Of a stretch of 6,277 bases of DNA, positions 1-5,401 are shown piece after piece; the first letter of the stretch is position 1; each line of letters starts with the position of its first letter. Position numbers and translations under genes: made by a program. This DNA is from Propionibacteriales bacterium (GTDB lineage: Bacteria; Actinomycetota; Actinomycetes; Propionibacteriales; Propionibacteriaceae): positions 1 through 6,277 of the forward strand of contig JAKDKP010000150.1 in the NCBI GenBank assembly GCA_030453285.1. Direction: 5' to 3'. The notes below the pieces were generated by a model. It did not search any database. It was not told where the DNA came from and was given only the letters and a program-made list of their open reading frames with translations.

Positions 1-457
1 TCGAGGCACTGGCGACCTGCCCGGTGATCGCCACCATCGGAACCGAGTCCATGTAGGCATCGGCCAGCGCGGTGACCAGATTGGTGGCACCGGGGCCGGA
101 GGTGGCCATGCAGACACCGACGCGTCCGGTGGCCACCGCATATCCCTCGGCCGCGTGACCGGCGCCCTGCTCGTGGCGGACCAGAATGTGACGCACGGTC
201 TCGGAATCGAAGAGGGGGTCGTAGGCCGGGAGGATGGCCCCGCCGGGGATTCCGAACACGGTGTCGGCGCCGGCCAGCTCCAGCGACTTCACCAAGGCCT
301 GCGAACCGGTCATGATCTCGGGTTCGTTGCTGTGGTCGGGGCGAACGCGGGCCGGCTTGTTGGAACCGCTCGGGGTCTGGTTCGCCTTCGCCGCATTCGG
401 CGGCCCAGTCGGCGCGACGCCCAGAGCCGTTTCCGGGTCTTGCTCGGTGATCTTCAT
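1..457 (-). CDS. ilvB: Acetolactate synthase large subunit, N-terminal part (cut by window edge)
   Basis: This is the catalytic large subunit of acetohydroxyacid synthase, the ThDP/FAD enzyme that condenses pyruvate with pyruvate or 2-ketobutyrate in the first common step of valine, leucine and isoleucine synthesis. Only the first 152 codons are present; the family is about 600 residues. The ThDP-binding domain begins near residue 48. Visible motifs are [13 protein letters not shown] (68-80), [14 protein letters not shown] (94-107) with the conserved cofactor-activating Glu at 96, [18 protein letters not shown] (118-135) and [12 protein letters not shown] (137-148). Residues 1-47 form a Pro/Asn/Ala-rich extension, which actinobacterial IlvB proteins commonly carry. 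The ATG at 455-457 is preferred because of the purine-rich GAGGACAGAGGA just upstream; an internal ATG at residue 49 is the alternative. Expression is probably controlled by the attenuator at 567-669. Identification is firm. Confidence 0.97.
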   Translation of the reverse strand, partial: MKITEQDPETALGVAPTGPPNAAKANQTPSGSNKPARVRPDHSNEPEIMTGSQALVKSLELAGADTVFGIPGGAILPAYDPLFDSETVRHILVRHEQGAGHAAEGYAVATGRVGVCMATSGPGATNLVTALADAYMDSVPMVAITGQVASAS

Positions 458-459
458 GT

Positions 460-471
460 TCCTCTGTCCTC
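460..471 (-). promoter_or_regulatory. Ribosome binding site of ilvB
   Basis: Read on the minus strand the sequence is GAGGACAGAGGA. The first GAGGA (471-467) lies 9 nt before the ATG, a good Shine-Dalgarno distance. The second AGAGGA (465-460) is only 2 nt away and is probably too close. It supports the start at 457 over internal starts. Confidence 0.7.
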
Positions 472-487
472 GGGTAGTAGGCGCATC

Positions 488-512
488 CACCTCGACTCCG
501 GTGGTCGAGGTG
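488..512 (-). other. Perfect 9-bp hairpin in the ilvB 5' leader
   Basis: CACCTCGAC (plus strand, 488-496) and GTCGAGGTG (504-512) pair perfectly around a 7-nt loop. On the minus-strand transcript it lies between the attenuator terminator and the ilvB ribosome binding site, ending 16 nt before the GAGGA. No T-run follows, so it is not an intrinsic terminator. It could protect the mRNA 5' end, act on translation, or be a DNA-level protein site. Its role is unknown. Confidence 0.5.
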
Positions 513-566
513 TCAACAGTGAGGCGGTTCTCGTAGTGCTTTGCTGTTCGGGATCAACCGACCAAC

Positions 567-601
567 AAAAAACCCCCGCTGCCTAGTGGCATACGAGGGG
601 G
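567..601 (-). terminator. Rho-independent attenuator terminator upstream of ilvB
   Basis: On the minus strand five C residues (601-597) pair with five G residues (577-573). An upper stem TGCC/GGCA (591-588 with 583-580) closes an ACTA tetraloop, with a small internal loop between the two stems. Six T residues (572-567) follow directly. It lies 24 nt after the leader peptide stop codon and 110 nt before the ilvB start, the arrangement of an attenuator. The two outermost C residues (600-601) are shared with the upstream hairpin at 600-638, which makes the two structures compete at the terminator base. Confidence 0.88.
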
Positions 602-638
602 CGTGTCGTGATGAGGGATTTTCCTCAGGCGACACGCC
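600..638 (-). promoter_or_regulatory. Leader hairpin, candidate antiterminator, of the ilvB attenuator
   Basis: On the minus strand GGCGTGTCG (638-630) pairs with CGACACGCC (608-600), a perfect 9-bp stem. An internal loop and an inner stem TGAGG/CCTCA (627-623 with 616-612) close a 6-nt loop. The 5' arm contains leader codons 11-14 and the inner stem begins with the leader stop codon. A ribosome stalled on the Ile or Leu codons would leave this hairpin free, and it takes two bases from the terminator. A ribosome that reaches the stop would cover its 5' arm and free the terminator. The pairing is seen directly; the mechanism is inferred. Confidence 0.7.
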
Positions 639-669
639 TTGTTACTACGAGAATCTGGATCTGCTGCAT
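625..669 (-). CDS. ilvB leader peptide MQQIQILVVTRRVA
   Basis: This 14-codon reading frame lies 167 nt upstream of ilvB (stop codon to start codon) and encodes MQQIQILVVTRRVA followed by TGA. Seven residues are Ile, Leu, Val or Ala, with a run Ile-Leu-Val-Val (codons 6-9: ATT CTC GTA GTA), which fits a sensor of branched-chain aminoacyl-tRNA supply. The VVTRR part closely resembles the known type of ilvB leader peptide of Corynebacterium, which is recalled here and not searched. The peptide itself probably has no function beyond being translated. No convincing Shine-Dalgarno precedes the ATG, and the likely transcription start is at or beside the ATG, so it may be a leaderless frame. A longer minus-strand frame passing through here upstream is an out-of-frame shadow of the GT87 gene and is not real. 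Confidence 0.85.
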   Translation of the reverse strand: MQQIQILVVTRRVA

Positions 670-675
670 ACGTTC

Positions 676-705
676 ATCGTTCCCGGATACTTCCAGCGGA
701 GTCAA
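676..705 (-). promoter_or_regulatory. Candidate promoter of the ilvB leader
   Basis: On the minus strand TTGACT (705-700) matches the -35 consensus in five of six bases. After 18 nt comes AACGAT (681-676), a weaker -10 with three of six matches. The predicted start would fall at about position 669, which is the A of the leader peptide ATG, so the transcript would be leaderless. The -10 is the weak point of the call. Confidence 0.45.
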
Positions 706-711
706 GAGATG

Positions 712-734
712 GACAACTTGTCTCACTTTGTGAG
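712..734. promoter_or_regulatory. Two adjoining palindromes upstream of the ilvB promoter
   Basis: GACAACTTGTC (712-722, 5-bp arms around one base) and CTCACTTTGTGAG (722-734, 5-bp arms around three bases) share one C. They sit directly upstream of the -35 of the ilvB leader promoter and 22 nt after the GT87 stop codon. The position suits a binding site for an activator or repressor of ilvB. The second one could instead be a weak hairpin at the end of the upstream operon, although no T-run follows. Confidence 0.35.
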
Positions 735-755
735 CAGGAAGTTTCTCCGCGACCA

Positions 756-2108
756 TCATCCGGCGACCGCTGTTCCACCCGGCATCGTCCCGCTCACCGC
801 CCGCTCGCCAACCATGTCCGGTCCGGCATGACGCGTGCCCCGCAGTAACCACAGGCCCCGCAGTAACCACAGGGCCATCACCACCAGCGTCGCCGTGCCA
901 AACAAGGGCCCGAAGTTGGCAACCAATCGCTGCCAGGGTTGGTAGGTGAGTTCGATGTTGTTTCCGTACGGCAAAAAGGCCAACACCGGACCCACCGCAT
1001 TCCACAGTGCCCAGCCGGCCAGCGCGATCCGCATCACCAACGGGACCGTCGAACCGATCAGCCCCAGTGCCATCGGCACCAGCCAGACATGGTGATGGGT
1101 CCAAGCTATGGGTGAGGCCAGACAGGTGGCCATTCCGACGATCCCGACGGCGAGCACCCGGTCTCCACGGTGCCAGAGTTGGCGGGCCACATACAGGGCA
1201 ATCAATGCCACCACGGCTCCGGCGACCAGGCCACCGATCCCCTGCTTGGCCGCGCCGGTAACGGGATCGGCAACGGACGGCCAGGTGCGAGCGAAGACCG
1301 CCCCAAGCGACTGATTTCCTACGTACACAGGATTGCCGTAGGTGTCTCCGGTCAACACCTTGGTCACGAAGGTGAGAGTCCCCGATGGCTGCAGCACCAG
1401 ACCCGTCAGCCCAAGGACGCTGAATGAGATCAGCGCCCGCAGCGCCACCTGCCGAAGTTGCGGCGCCCGCCGACCCAGCACAAGGGCGAAGACCACGAAC
1501 AGCATCGGAGTCAGCTTGATCGCCGCAGCCAGTCCCAGCAGGGTCCCCTGCGGCAACCATCGGCCGGTCCCAGATGTTTCCTGCGCCTCGGAGCCGGTTC
1601 CGCGGTCGGGCAGCAGGTCGGCGATCACCAGGGACATCAGCAGGGTGTTCACCTGCCCGTACCCGAGCGTGGTACGGATCGGCTCCATGGCGATGATCAA
1701 CGCGATCGACACCACGGCCAGCTTCCAACCGCGAGGAACACCGCAGCGCTTCAGCACCGAGTTCTGCGCCAGGACCAGCAGGGCGGTCCAGACGGCCTGC
1801 CACACCACGTACGGTCCGACCACCAGGGGAATCATCAGGATCGCCGCGACCGGCGGATAGATGAACCACAGGCCGAGCGGCGATTGCGTCTGGTAGACGT
1901 CCTTGCCCGCCAGCAGATCTGCCGCAGCGTAGACGTACACCTCCAGGTCGGTGGTCTGGGGCACCCACGGTGCATAGCTCCCGCCGCGGATCACCAGCGG
2001 CAGGATCGCCAACGCCACCAACAGGCCCGGCAGGAACTCGGCCAGGAAGTCCAGCAACCGCGCTGGCCGCGACGCCGAGCCGGTGGGCGATTGGACCGGT
2101 GTGCTCAC
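756..2108 (-). CDS. GT87-family membrane glycosyltransferase (mannosyltransferase-like)
   Basis: This 450-residue multi-pass membrane protein resembles glycosyltransferase family 87 (DUF2029), GT-C enzymes that transfer sugars, usually mannose from polyprenyl phosphate, on the outer face of the membrane; PimE-type alpha-1,2-mannosyltransferases belong here. Hydrophobic segments lie at about 24-40, 84-117, 130-142, 152-166, 189-211, 222-240, 291-309, 318-334, 340-380 and 400-417. The first outer loop has TTDLEVYVYAAADLLAG (52-68) with the family's likely catalytic Asp at 54. Other typical pieces are GYGQVNTLLMSLVIADLL (149-166), AAIKLTPMLF (195-204), GNQSLGAVF (264-272) and WTHHHVWLVP (336-345). 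Residues 413-424 are two exact copies of LWLLRG. The GTG start overlaps the HIT stop codon (GTGA), which implies coupled translation. The exact acceptor and sugar cannot be told. Confidence 0.85.
   Translation of the reverse strand: MSTPVQSPTGSASRPARLLDFLAEFLPGLLVALAILPLVIRGGSYAPWVPQTTDLEVYVYAAADLLAGKDVYQTQSPLGLWFIYPPVAAILMIPLVVGPYVVWQAVWTALLVLAQNSVLKRCGVPRGWKLAVVSIALIIAMEPIRTTLGYGQVNTLLMSLVIADLLPDRGTGSEAQETSGTGRWLPQGTLLGLAAAIKLTPMLFVVFALVLGRRAPQLRQVALRALISFSVLGLTGLVLQPSGTLTFVTKVLTGDTYGNPVYVGNQSLGAVFARTWPSVADPVTGAAKQGIGGLVAGAVVALIALYVARQLWHRGDRVLAVGIVGMATCLASPIAWTHHHVWLVPMALGLIGSTVPLVMRIALAGWALWNAVGPVLAFLPYGNNIELTYQPWQRLVANFGPLFGTATLVVMALWLLRGLWLLRGTRHAGPDMVGERAVSGTMPGGTAVAG
838..873. repeat. 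Tandem 18-bp direct repeat inside the GT87 gene
   Basis: CCCCGCAGTAACCACAGG occurs twice head to tail (838-855 and 856-873) without a mismatch. The unit length is a multiple of three, so the reading frame is kept and the protein carries LWLLRG twice, at the end of its last membrane segment. Identical nucleotides, including third positions, point to a recent slippage duplication. Confidence 0.95.
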
Positions 2109-2518
2109 CCGTCGCCCAGTTCTGCGAGTACGGCGTCGAGCTCGGCCGGATCGTCACTCGCGGTCCGCTGGAACAGCCCGCGCAGACCCGCCGCCGCCTC
2201 GTACCTGGGCACCAGATGGACGTGTAGGTGGAACACGTCCTGGCCAGCGACCGCGCCGGCTGAGGAGAAGACGTTGAGCCCGTCGGCGCCGAGGCGATCG
2301 ACCAGCAGCTTCGAGGTGTGCTCGATGGCGGGGGCGATCTCGGCCAACGCCGGCGGTTCGGCCAGCACATCGGCGACGTGGCGACGTGGGACGACCAGCG
2401 TGTGCCCGCGATGGAAGGGCGCGATGTCGAGGAAGGCAACAGCGTGCGCGTCGGTGTACACCGTGCGCGAAGGAATGTCGCCGGCGACGATCTTGCAGAA
2501 CAGGCAGGGGTCGGTCAT
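2105..2518 (-). CDS. HIT-family nucleotide-binding protein
   Basis: This 137-residue protein has the histidine triad signature at 97-102 (HLHVHL, within FHLHVHLVP), the active site that forms a covalent nucleotidyl-histidine intermediate. The family hydrolyses or transfers nucleotide phosphoramidates, AMP esters or dinucleoside polyphosphates in the cytoplasm. Other family features are CLFCKIVAGDIPS at 5-17 with a CxxC pair that may bind zinc together with His39 or His47, GHTLVVPRRH (38-47), and LNVFSSAGAVAGQDVFH (81-97). The length is normal for the HinT-like class. The start is the ATG at 2516-2518, which overlaps the dehydrogenase stop in ATGA and places MTDPCLFC at the N-terminus; a frame extended further upstream overlaps the dehydrogenase and is unlikely. 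The substrate cannot be deduced. Confidence 0.93.
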   Translation of the reverse strand: MTDPCLFCKIVAGDIPSRTVYTDAHAVAFLDIAPFHRGHTLVVPRRHVADVLAEPPALAEIAPAIEHTSKLLVDRLGADGLNVFSSAGAVAGQDVFHLHVHLVPRYEAAAGLRGLFQRTASDDPAELDAVLAELGDG

Positions 2519-3459
2519 GCCCCACCCCCGTCGCTCGCCGAGCCGGCCCGTACGACATTGATCAGTTGTTCGCCGGCCACCCATCGACGAAGTTGATCAC
2601 CGATCAGCTTGTTGGTCCGCGGAGTGAACGCCGTGCTCGCGCCCCCCACGTGGGGCGAGATCGTCACGCCCGGGGCGGTCCAGAGCGGGTGGTCGGCAGG
2701 AAGCGGTTCGGGATCGGTCACGTCGAGTGCGGCGCGCAGCCGGCCCGAGGTCGTCTCGGCCAGCAGCGCCTCGGTGTCGACCAGCTTGCCCCGGGCCACG
2801 TTCACCAGCAGGGCTCCGTCCGGCATCAGTGCCAAGGATTCGGCATTGATGATCTTGTCGGTCTGGGCGGTGTGCGGGGCGATCAGGATGACGATGTCGG
2901 CCGTCGGCAGCAGATCGGGCAGTTCATCAGTCCCGTGGATGTCGTCCCGGGCGCGGCTGGCGACCTTGGTGATCGAGGCGACCTCGAAGCCGGTGAGTCG
3001 GCGCTCGATCGCGGCGCCAATGTTGCCGTAGCCGAAGATCAACACGCGCTTGTCGGCCAAGGAGTTGCCCCATTTCCCCTTCCAGCGGCCCTCGGTCTGC
3101 TGACGGGCGTACATGTCGAGGTGCCGGCCGTTGGCCAGGATCAACGCCAACGTCATTTCGGCGGTGCTGGCATCATGCACCCCGGTGGCGTTGCACAGCG
3201 TGACCGCGTCCGGGACGAGCGGGAGGATCTCCTCGTAGCCGGCGGTCTGGGTCTGTACCACCTGGAGCGAGGACATCTCGTCGATCCGCTCCAGCGGTGA
3301 GCTGCCGCTGAGGTACGGTACCACGAAGAAGCCGACCTCATCGACACGTCGCGGCGGCTGATCGGCCCGAGGGAACGGCTCGCACTCCACACCCTCGGGC
3401 AGCGGTCCGATCGCCTGTTCTGCAGCAGCGAGATCGTCGTACGGCAGCCAGGCAAGCAT
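2515..3459 (-). CDS. D-isomer-specific 2-hydroxyacid dehydrogenase
   Basis: This 314-residue NAD(P)-dependent dehydrogenase belongs to the family of phosphoglycerate, glycerate, glyoxylate and D-lactate dehydrogenases, which interconvert 2-oxo acids and D-2-hydroxy acids. The Rossmann motif GYGNIG lies at 143-148. The catalytic triad is complete: Arg223 in NVARGKLVD, Glu251 in DVTDPEPLPADHPLW, and His270 in TISPHVGG. The substrate-binding part (1-100) has TQTAGYEEI and NATGVHDASTAE, typical of the family. There is no ACT or other regulatory domain, so it is not a long-form SerA. The start is supported by GAGGAG 7 nt before the ATG. It begins 17 nt after the hisF stop, and its stop overlaps the HIT start. 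The substrate cannot be told from sequence; glyoxylate/hydroxypyruvate reductase activity is one guess. Confidence 0.93.
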   Translation of the reverse strand: MLAWLPYDDLAAAEQAIGPLPEGVECEPFPRADQPPRRVDEVGFFVVPYLSGSSPLERIDEMSSLQVVQTQTAGYEEILPLVPDAVTLCNATGVHDASTAEMTLALILANGRHLDMYARQQTEGRWKGKWGNSLADKRVLIFGYGNIGAAIERRLTGFEVASITKVASRARDDIHGTDELPDLLPTADIVILIAPHTAQTDKIINAESLALMPDGALLVNVARGKLVDTEALLAETTSGRLRAALDVTDPEPLPADHPLWTAPGVTISPHVGGASTAFTPRTNKLIGDQLRRWVAGEQLINVVRAGSASDGGGA

Positions 3460-3476
3460 GGAGAGCTCCTCGAGAA

Positions 3477-4250
3477 TCAGGTGAGTCGGACGGGGTGCCC
3501 GGCGGCTGCCAGGGCTTCCTTCACCTCGGTGACGGTCAACGTACCAAAATGGAACACGCTGGCCGCGAGCACCGCATCGGCCCCGGCCTCGACCGCGGCA
3601 ACGAAGTCGCCGACCCGTCCGGCACCGCCGGAGGCGATCAGGGGCACGTCGACCACGGCACGAATCGCGTTGATCATCTCCAGGTCGAATCCTGTGGTGG
3701 TGCCGTCGGCGTCCATCGAGTTCAGCAGGATCTCGCCGACCCCCAACTCGACGCCCTGCCGTGCCCAGGCCAAGGCATCCAGACCGGCGTTCTTGCGGCC
3801 GCCGTGGGTGGTGACGCCGAAACCGGAGGGCTGGTCGGGGTCGCGTCGGGCATCCACCGAGAGCACCAGCACCTGGTTGCCGACCCGGCGGGTGATCTCG
3901 GATATCACCTCGGGGCGGTGTACGGCAGTGGTGTTGATCGCGGCCCTGTCCGCGCCCGCCCGGAGCAGGGCGTCGACGTCCTCCGCCGACCCCACCCCGC
4001 CGCCCACGGTCAGCGGGATGAAGACGGTTTCGGCAGTCCGACTGACCACCTCGAAGGTGGTCTCACGGCCCTCGTTGGAGGCGGAGATGTCGAGGAAGGT
4101 GACCTCGTCGGCCCCCGCGCGGTCGTAGGCCGCGGCCAGCTCGACCGGATCGCCGGCATCGCGCAGGTCGGTGAAGTTGACGCCCTTCACCACCCGTCCG
4201 GCATGGACGTCGAGACACGGGATGACCCGTACGGCAAGGCTCACAGGCAC
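3477..4250 (-). CDS. hisF: Imidazole glycerol phosphate synthase, cyclase subunit HisF
   Basis: HisF forms a complex with the glutaminase HisH and uses its ammonia to convert PRFAR into imidazole glycerol phosphate and AICAR, linking histidine and purine synthesis. The 257-residue (beta/alpha)8 barrel is full length. The two catalytic aspartates are visible: Asp14 in [16 protein letters not shown] and Asp133 in [10 protein letters not shown]. The phosphate-binding glycine motifs are TVGGGVGS (81-88) and [10 protein letters not shown] (206-215), and [15 protein letters not shown] (175-189) is characteristic. The annotated start is GTG at 4250; a second GTG two codons later (4244) gives [13 protein letters not shown], closer to usual HisF N-termini, and neither has a good Shine-Dalgarno. 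It is the first gene of the four-gene minus-strand operon, and no other his gene is in the window. Confidence 0.97.
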   Translation of the reverse strand: MPVSLAVRVIPCLDVHAGRVVKGVNFTDLRDAGDPVELAAAYDRAGADEVTFLDISASNEGRETTFEVVSRTAETVFIPLTVGGGVGSAEDVDALLRAGADRAAINTTAVHRPEVISEITRRVGNQVLVLSVDARRDPDQPSGFGVTTHGGRKNAGLDALAWARQGVELGVGEILLNSMDADGTTTGFDLEMINAIRAVVDVPLIASGGAGRVGDFVAAVEAGADAVLAASVFHFGTLTVTEVKEALAAAGHPVRLT

Positions 4251-4346
4251 CAGCGTAGGCGAGGAACACCGCGCCAGTGACGATACTTCTCTGCCAGTAG
4301 CCGTCCCAGAATGTGGAACGGCACGACTCCAGGGTTGTGCTGGACG
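4251..4346. promoter_or_regulatory. Divergent promoter region between hisF and the GntR operon
   Basis: This is the spacer between two divergent transcription units. On the minus strand TATCGT (4285-4280) fits the actinobacterial TANNNT pattern for a -10 and would start hisF transcription near 4273, about 25 nt before its start codon; no clear -35 is seen. The rest shows no further gene. The plus-strand promoter for the regulator must lie at the right end, overlapping the palindrome at 4347-4370, and its hexamers are not clear (TTGTGC at 4335-4340 is a possible -35 with TAGGCA at 4358-4363). Confidence 0.35.
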
Positions 4347-4370
4347 GGTGTACTAGATAGGCAGTACACC
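4347..4370. promoter_or_regulatory. Perfect 24-bp palindrome, likely GntR operator
   Basis: GGTGTACT (4347-4354) and AGTACACC (4363-4370) are exact inverted copies around an 8-bp spacer. The last base touches the ATG of the GntR gene. GntR-family sites of the YtrA type are palindromes with TGTA/TACA half-sites, so this is most simply the regulator's own operator. If the mRNA is leaderless the site would cover the -10 region and the transcription start, so binding would block initiation. The symmetry is seen directly; the ligand protein is inferred. Confidence 0.75.
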
Positions 4371-5396
4371 ATGACACAGTCGTCAACCAGTGATCCATGG
4401 TCCCGCCTCCGTGTGGACGAGACTTCCGGCGTCCCCATCTGGATGCAGATCAAGACCCAACTGGAATACCTGATCGCCACCGGAGGAGTGCCGGAAGGAA
4501 CACAGATTCCCTCCGTGCGGCAACTGTCGAGCCGGCTGGGCGTTGCCATCGACACGGTGCGGCAGGCGTACGACGACCTCACCCGCGCACACCTGGTGAC
4601 CACCAGGCGTGGACGTGGCACCTTCACCCGGCTGCCGGACTCGAGTTCGACCGGTGACTTCTCGCACCGGCGGCTCTGGATCGAAGCCGACCGTGCTGCC
4701 GTCGCCTATCTCACCGGAGGCGTGAACCCGGGTGCCAGGGCCAAGGCGATGGCCAATCGGCTGCACATGCTCGACCACGGCATGCGGGTCGCCTTCGTCG
4801 GCGTCGAGGTGTCGGTCGAACGATACGCCGGACAGGTCAGCGACGTCCTGCCCGCCAGGACACCGGTGACGCCCCTTGCCATCGAGCAGGTCCGAGCCGA
4901 CCCGTCCACCCTGTGGGGATTCAGCCACGTCGTGGCGCTGGTCTTCCACAGCACCGAGCTGGAGGAACGCGCGCCTGGGCACTGCCGGGTCCTGCCATTG
5001 ATGTCCGGCCTCGCGCCACGGGTGCTGGACGAGATCAGTCAACTTCCCCAGGGGCCCGTGGCGCTGGTGGCCCGGGCGTCCACCAGCCCGCTGTATCTGG
5101 ACCTGGTACGCGCCCGCCGCGACGACCTGACGCTCATCGAAGTGGCCGACGACTCGGTGGAATCGCTGACGGAGCTTGATCTGGTCGCCGTGCTGCACAC
5201 CTCCGCCACCCGACGAGAGGTTCAACGCCATGCCGACAAGCGAGGCCTGCCGATGATCGAACTTGCCCACCGGCCGCAGGACCGATCTCTGCAGGACGTG
5301 GCCGGGACGCTCCGGTCGGACACCGAAAGCCTGCTCGAACTGCAACGCACCATCACCGCCGCACTGCCCAGTGCCGCAACGACCTCCAGGAGCTGA
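4371..5396 (+). CDS. GntR-family (YtrA-like wHTH) transcriptional regulator
   Basis: This is a 341-residue DNA-binding regulator. The winged helix-turn-helix spans about 18-88: SGVPIWMQIKTQLEYLIATGGVPEGTQIPSVRQLSSRLGV, the recognition helix region AIDTVRQAYDDLTRAHLV, and the wing TTRRGRGTFTRL. After a linker, residues 105-341 form a long C-terminal domain of alternating strands and helices (for example MRVAFVGVEVS at 138, SHVVALVFHS at 185, GPVALVARAS at 228 and LDLVAVLHTS at 269). I do not recognise it as UTRA, FCD or an aminotransferase domain. It may be a periplasmic-binding-protein-like or receiver-like effector domain. The start at 4371 is chosen because the wHTH begins soon after and the palindrome lies directly upstream; an in-frame ATG at 4311 would place the operator inside the gene. 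No Shine-Dalgarno is present, so the mRNA is probably leaderless. It is followed 5 nt later by a solute-binding protein gene, which suggests it controls that uptake system. Confidence 0.87.
   Translation: MTQSSTSDPWSRLRVDETSGVPIWMQIKTQLEYLIATGGVPEGTQIPSVRQLSSRLGVAIDTVRQAYDDLTRAHLVTTRRGRGTFTRLPDSSSTGDFSHRRLWIEADRAAVAYLTGGVNPGARAKAMANRLHMLDHGMRVAFVGVEVSVERYAGQVSDVLPARTPVTPLAIEQVRADPSTLWGFSHVVALVFHSTELEERAPGHCRVLPLMSGLAPRVLDEISQLPQGPVALVARASTSPLYLDLVRARRDDLTLIEVADDSVESLTELDLVAVLHTSATRREVQRHADKRGLPMIELAHRPQDRSLQDVAGTLRSDTESLLELQRTITAALPSAATTSRS
5388..5392 (+). promoter_or_regulatory. Ribosome binding site of the solute-binding protein gene
   Basis: AGGAG lies 9 nt before the ATG at 5402 and is embedded in the last codons of the GntR gene. 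It fixes the start codon and indicates cotranscription of the two genes. Confidence 0.75.
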
Positions 5397-5401
5397 TCCA
5401 C

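Noticed and set aside
511..516. Perfect TTGACA -35 hexamer on the minus strand, possible second ilvB promoter after the terminator
   Set aside because: At 17-18 nt spacing the -10 position is GAGGTG or AGGTGG, which is GC-rich, and the hexamer runs into the 488-512 hairpin. Probably chance.
625..2439. A 604-codon open frame on the minus strand, out of frame with the GT87 and HIT genes
   Set aside because: It overlaps two clearly recognised genes in another frame, has Arg/Pro/Gly-rich composition and no domain. It is open only because of high GC. Its last 14 codons, however, are the genuine ilvB leader peptide.
2452..2463. Palindrome CGGTGTACACCG that resembles the half-sites of the GntR operator
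   Set aside because: It lies inside the HIT coding sequence (Thr-Val-Tyr-Thr codons) and lacks the 8-bp spacer of the operator. Most likely a codon-driven coincidence.
1458..2561. A 367-codon open frame on the plus strand, antisense to GT87 and HIT
   Set aside because: Gln/Arg/His-rich translation without any motif; it is the complement of conserved coding sequence in a GC-rich genome.
2519..2584. Extended HIT protein start 22 codons upstream
   Set aside because: It would overlap the dehydrogenase by 70 bases, and the added residues are Arg/Gly-rich. The ATGA overlap at 2515-2518 and the MTDPCLFC start fit the family better.
4311..4370. Upstream in-frame ATG giving a GntR protein 20 residues longer
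   Set aside because: The extension has no family similarity that I can see, has no Shine-Dalgarno, and would bury the palindrome in the coding region. The ATG at 4371 is preferred.
4383..5345. A 320-codon open frame antisense to the GntR gene
   Set aside because: Its composition is typical of a shadow frame, and the plus-strand GntR domain is unmistakable.
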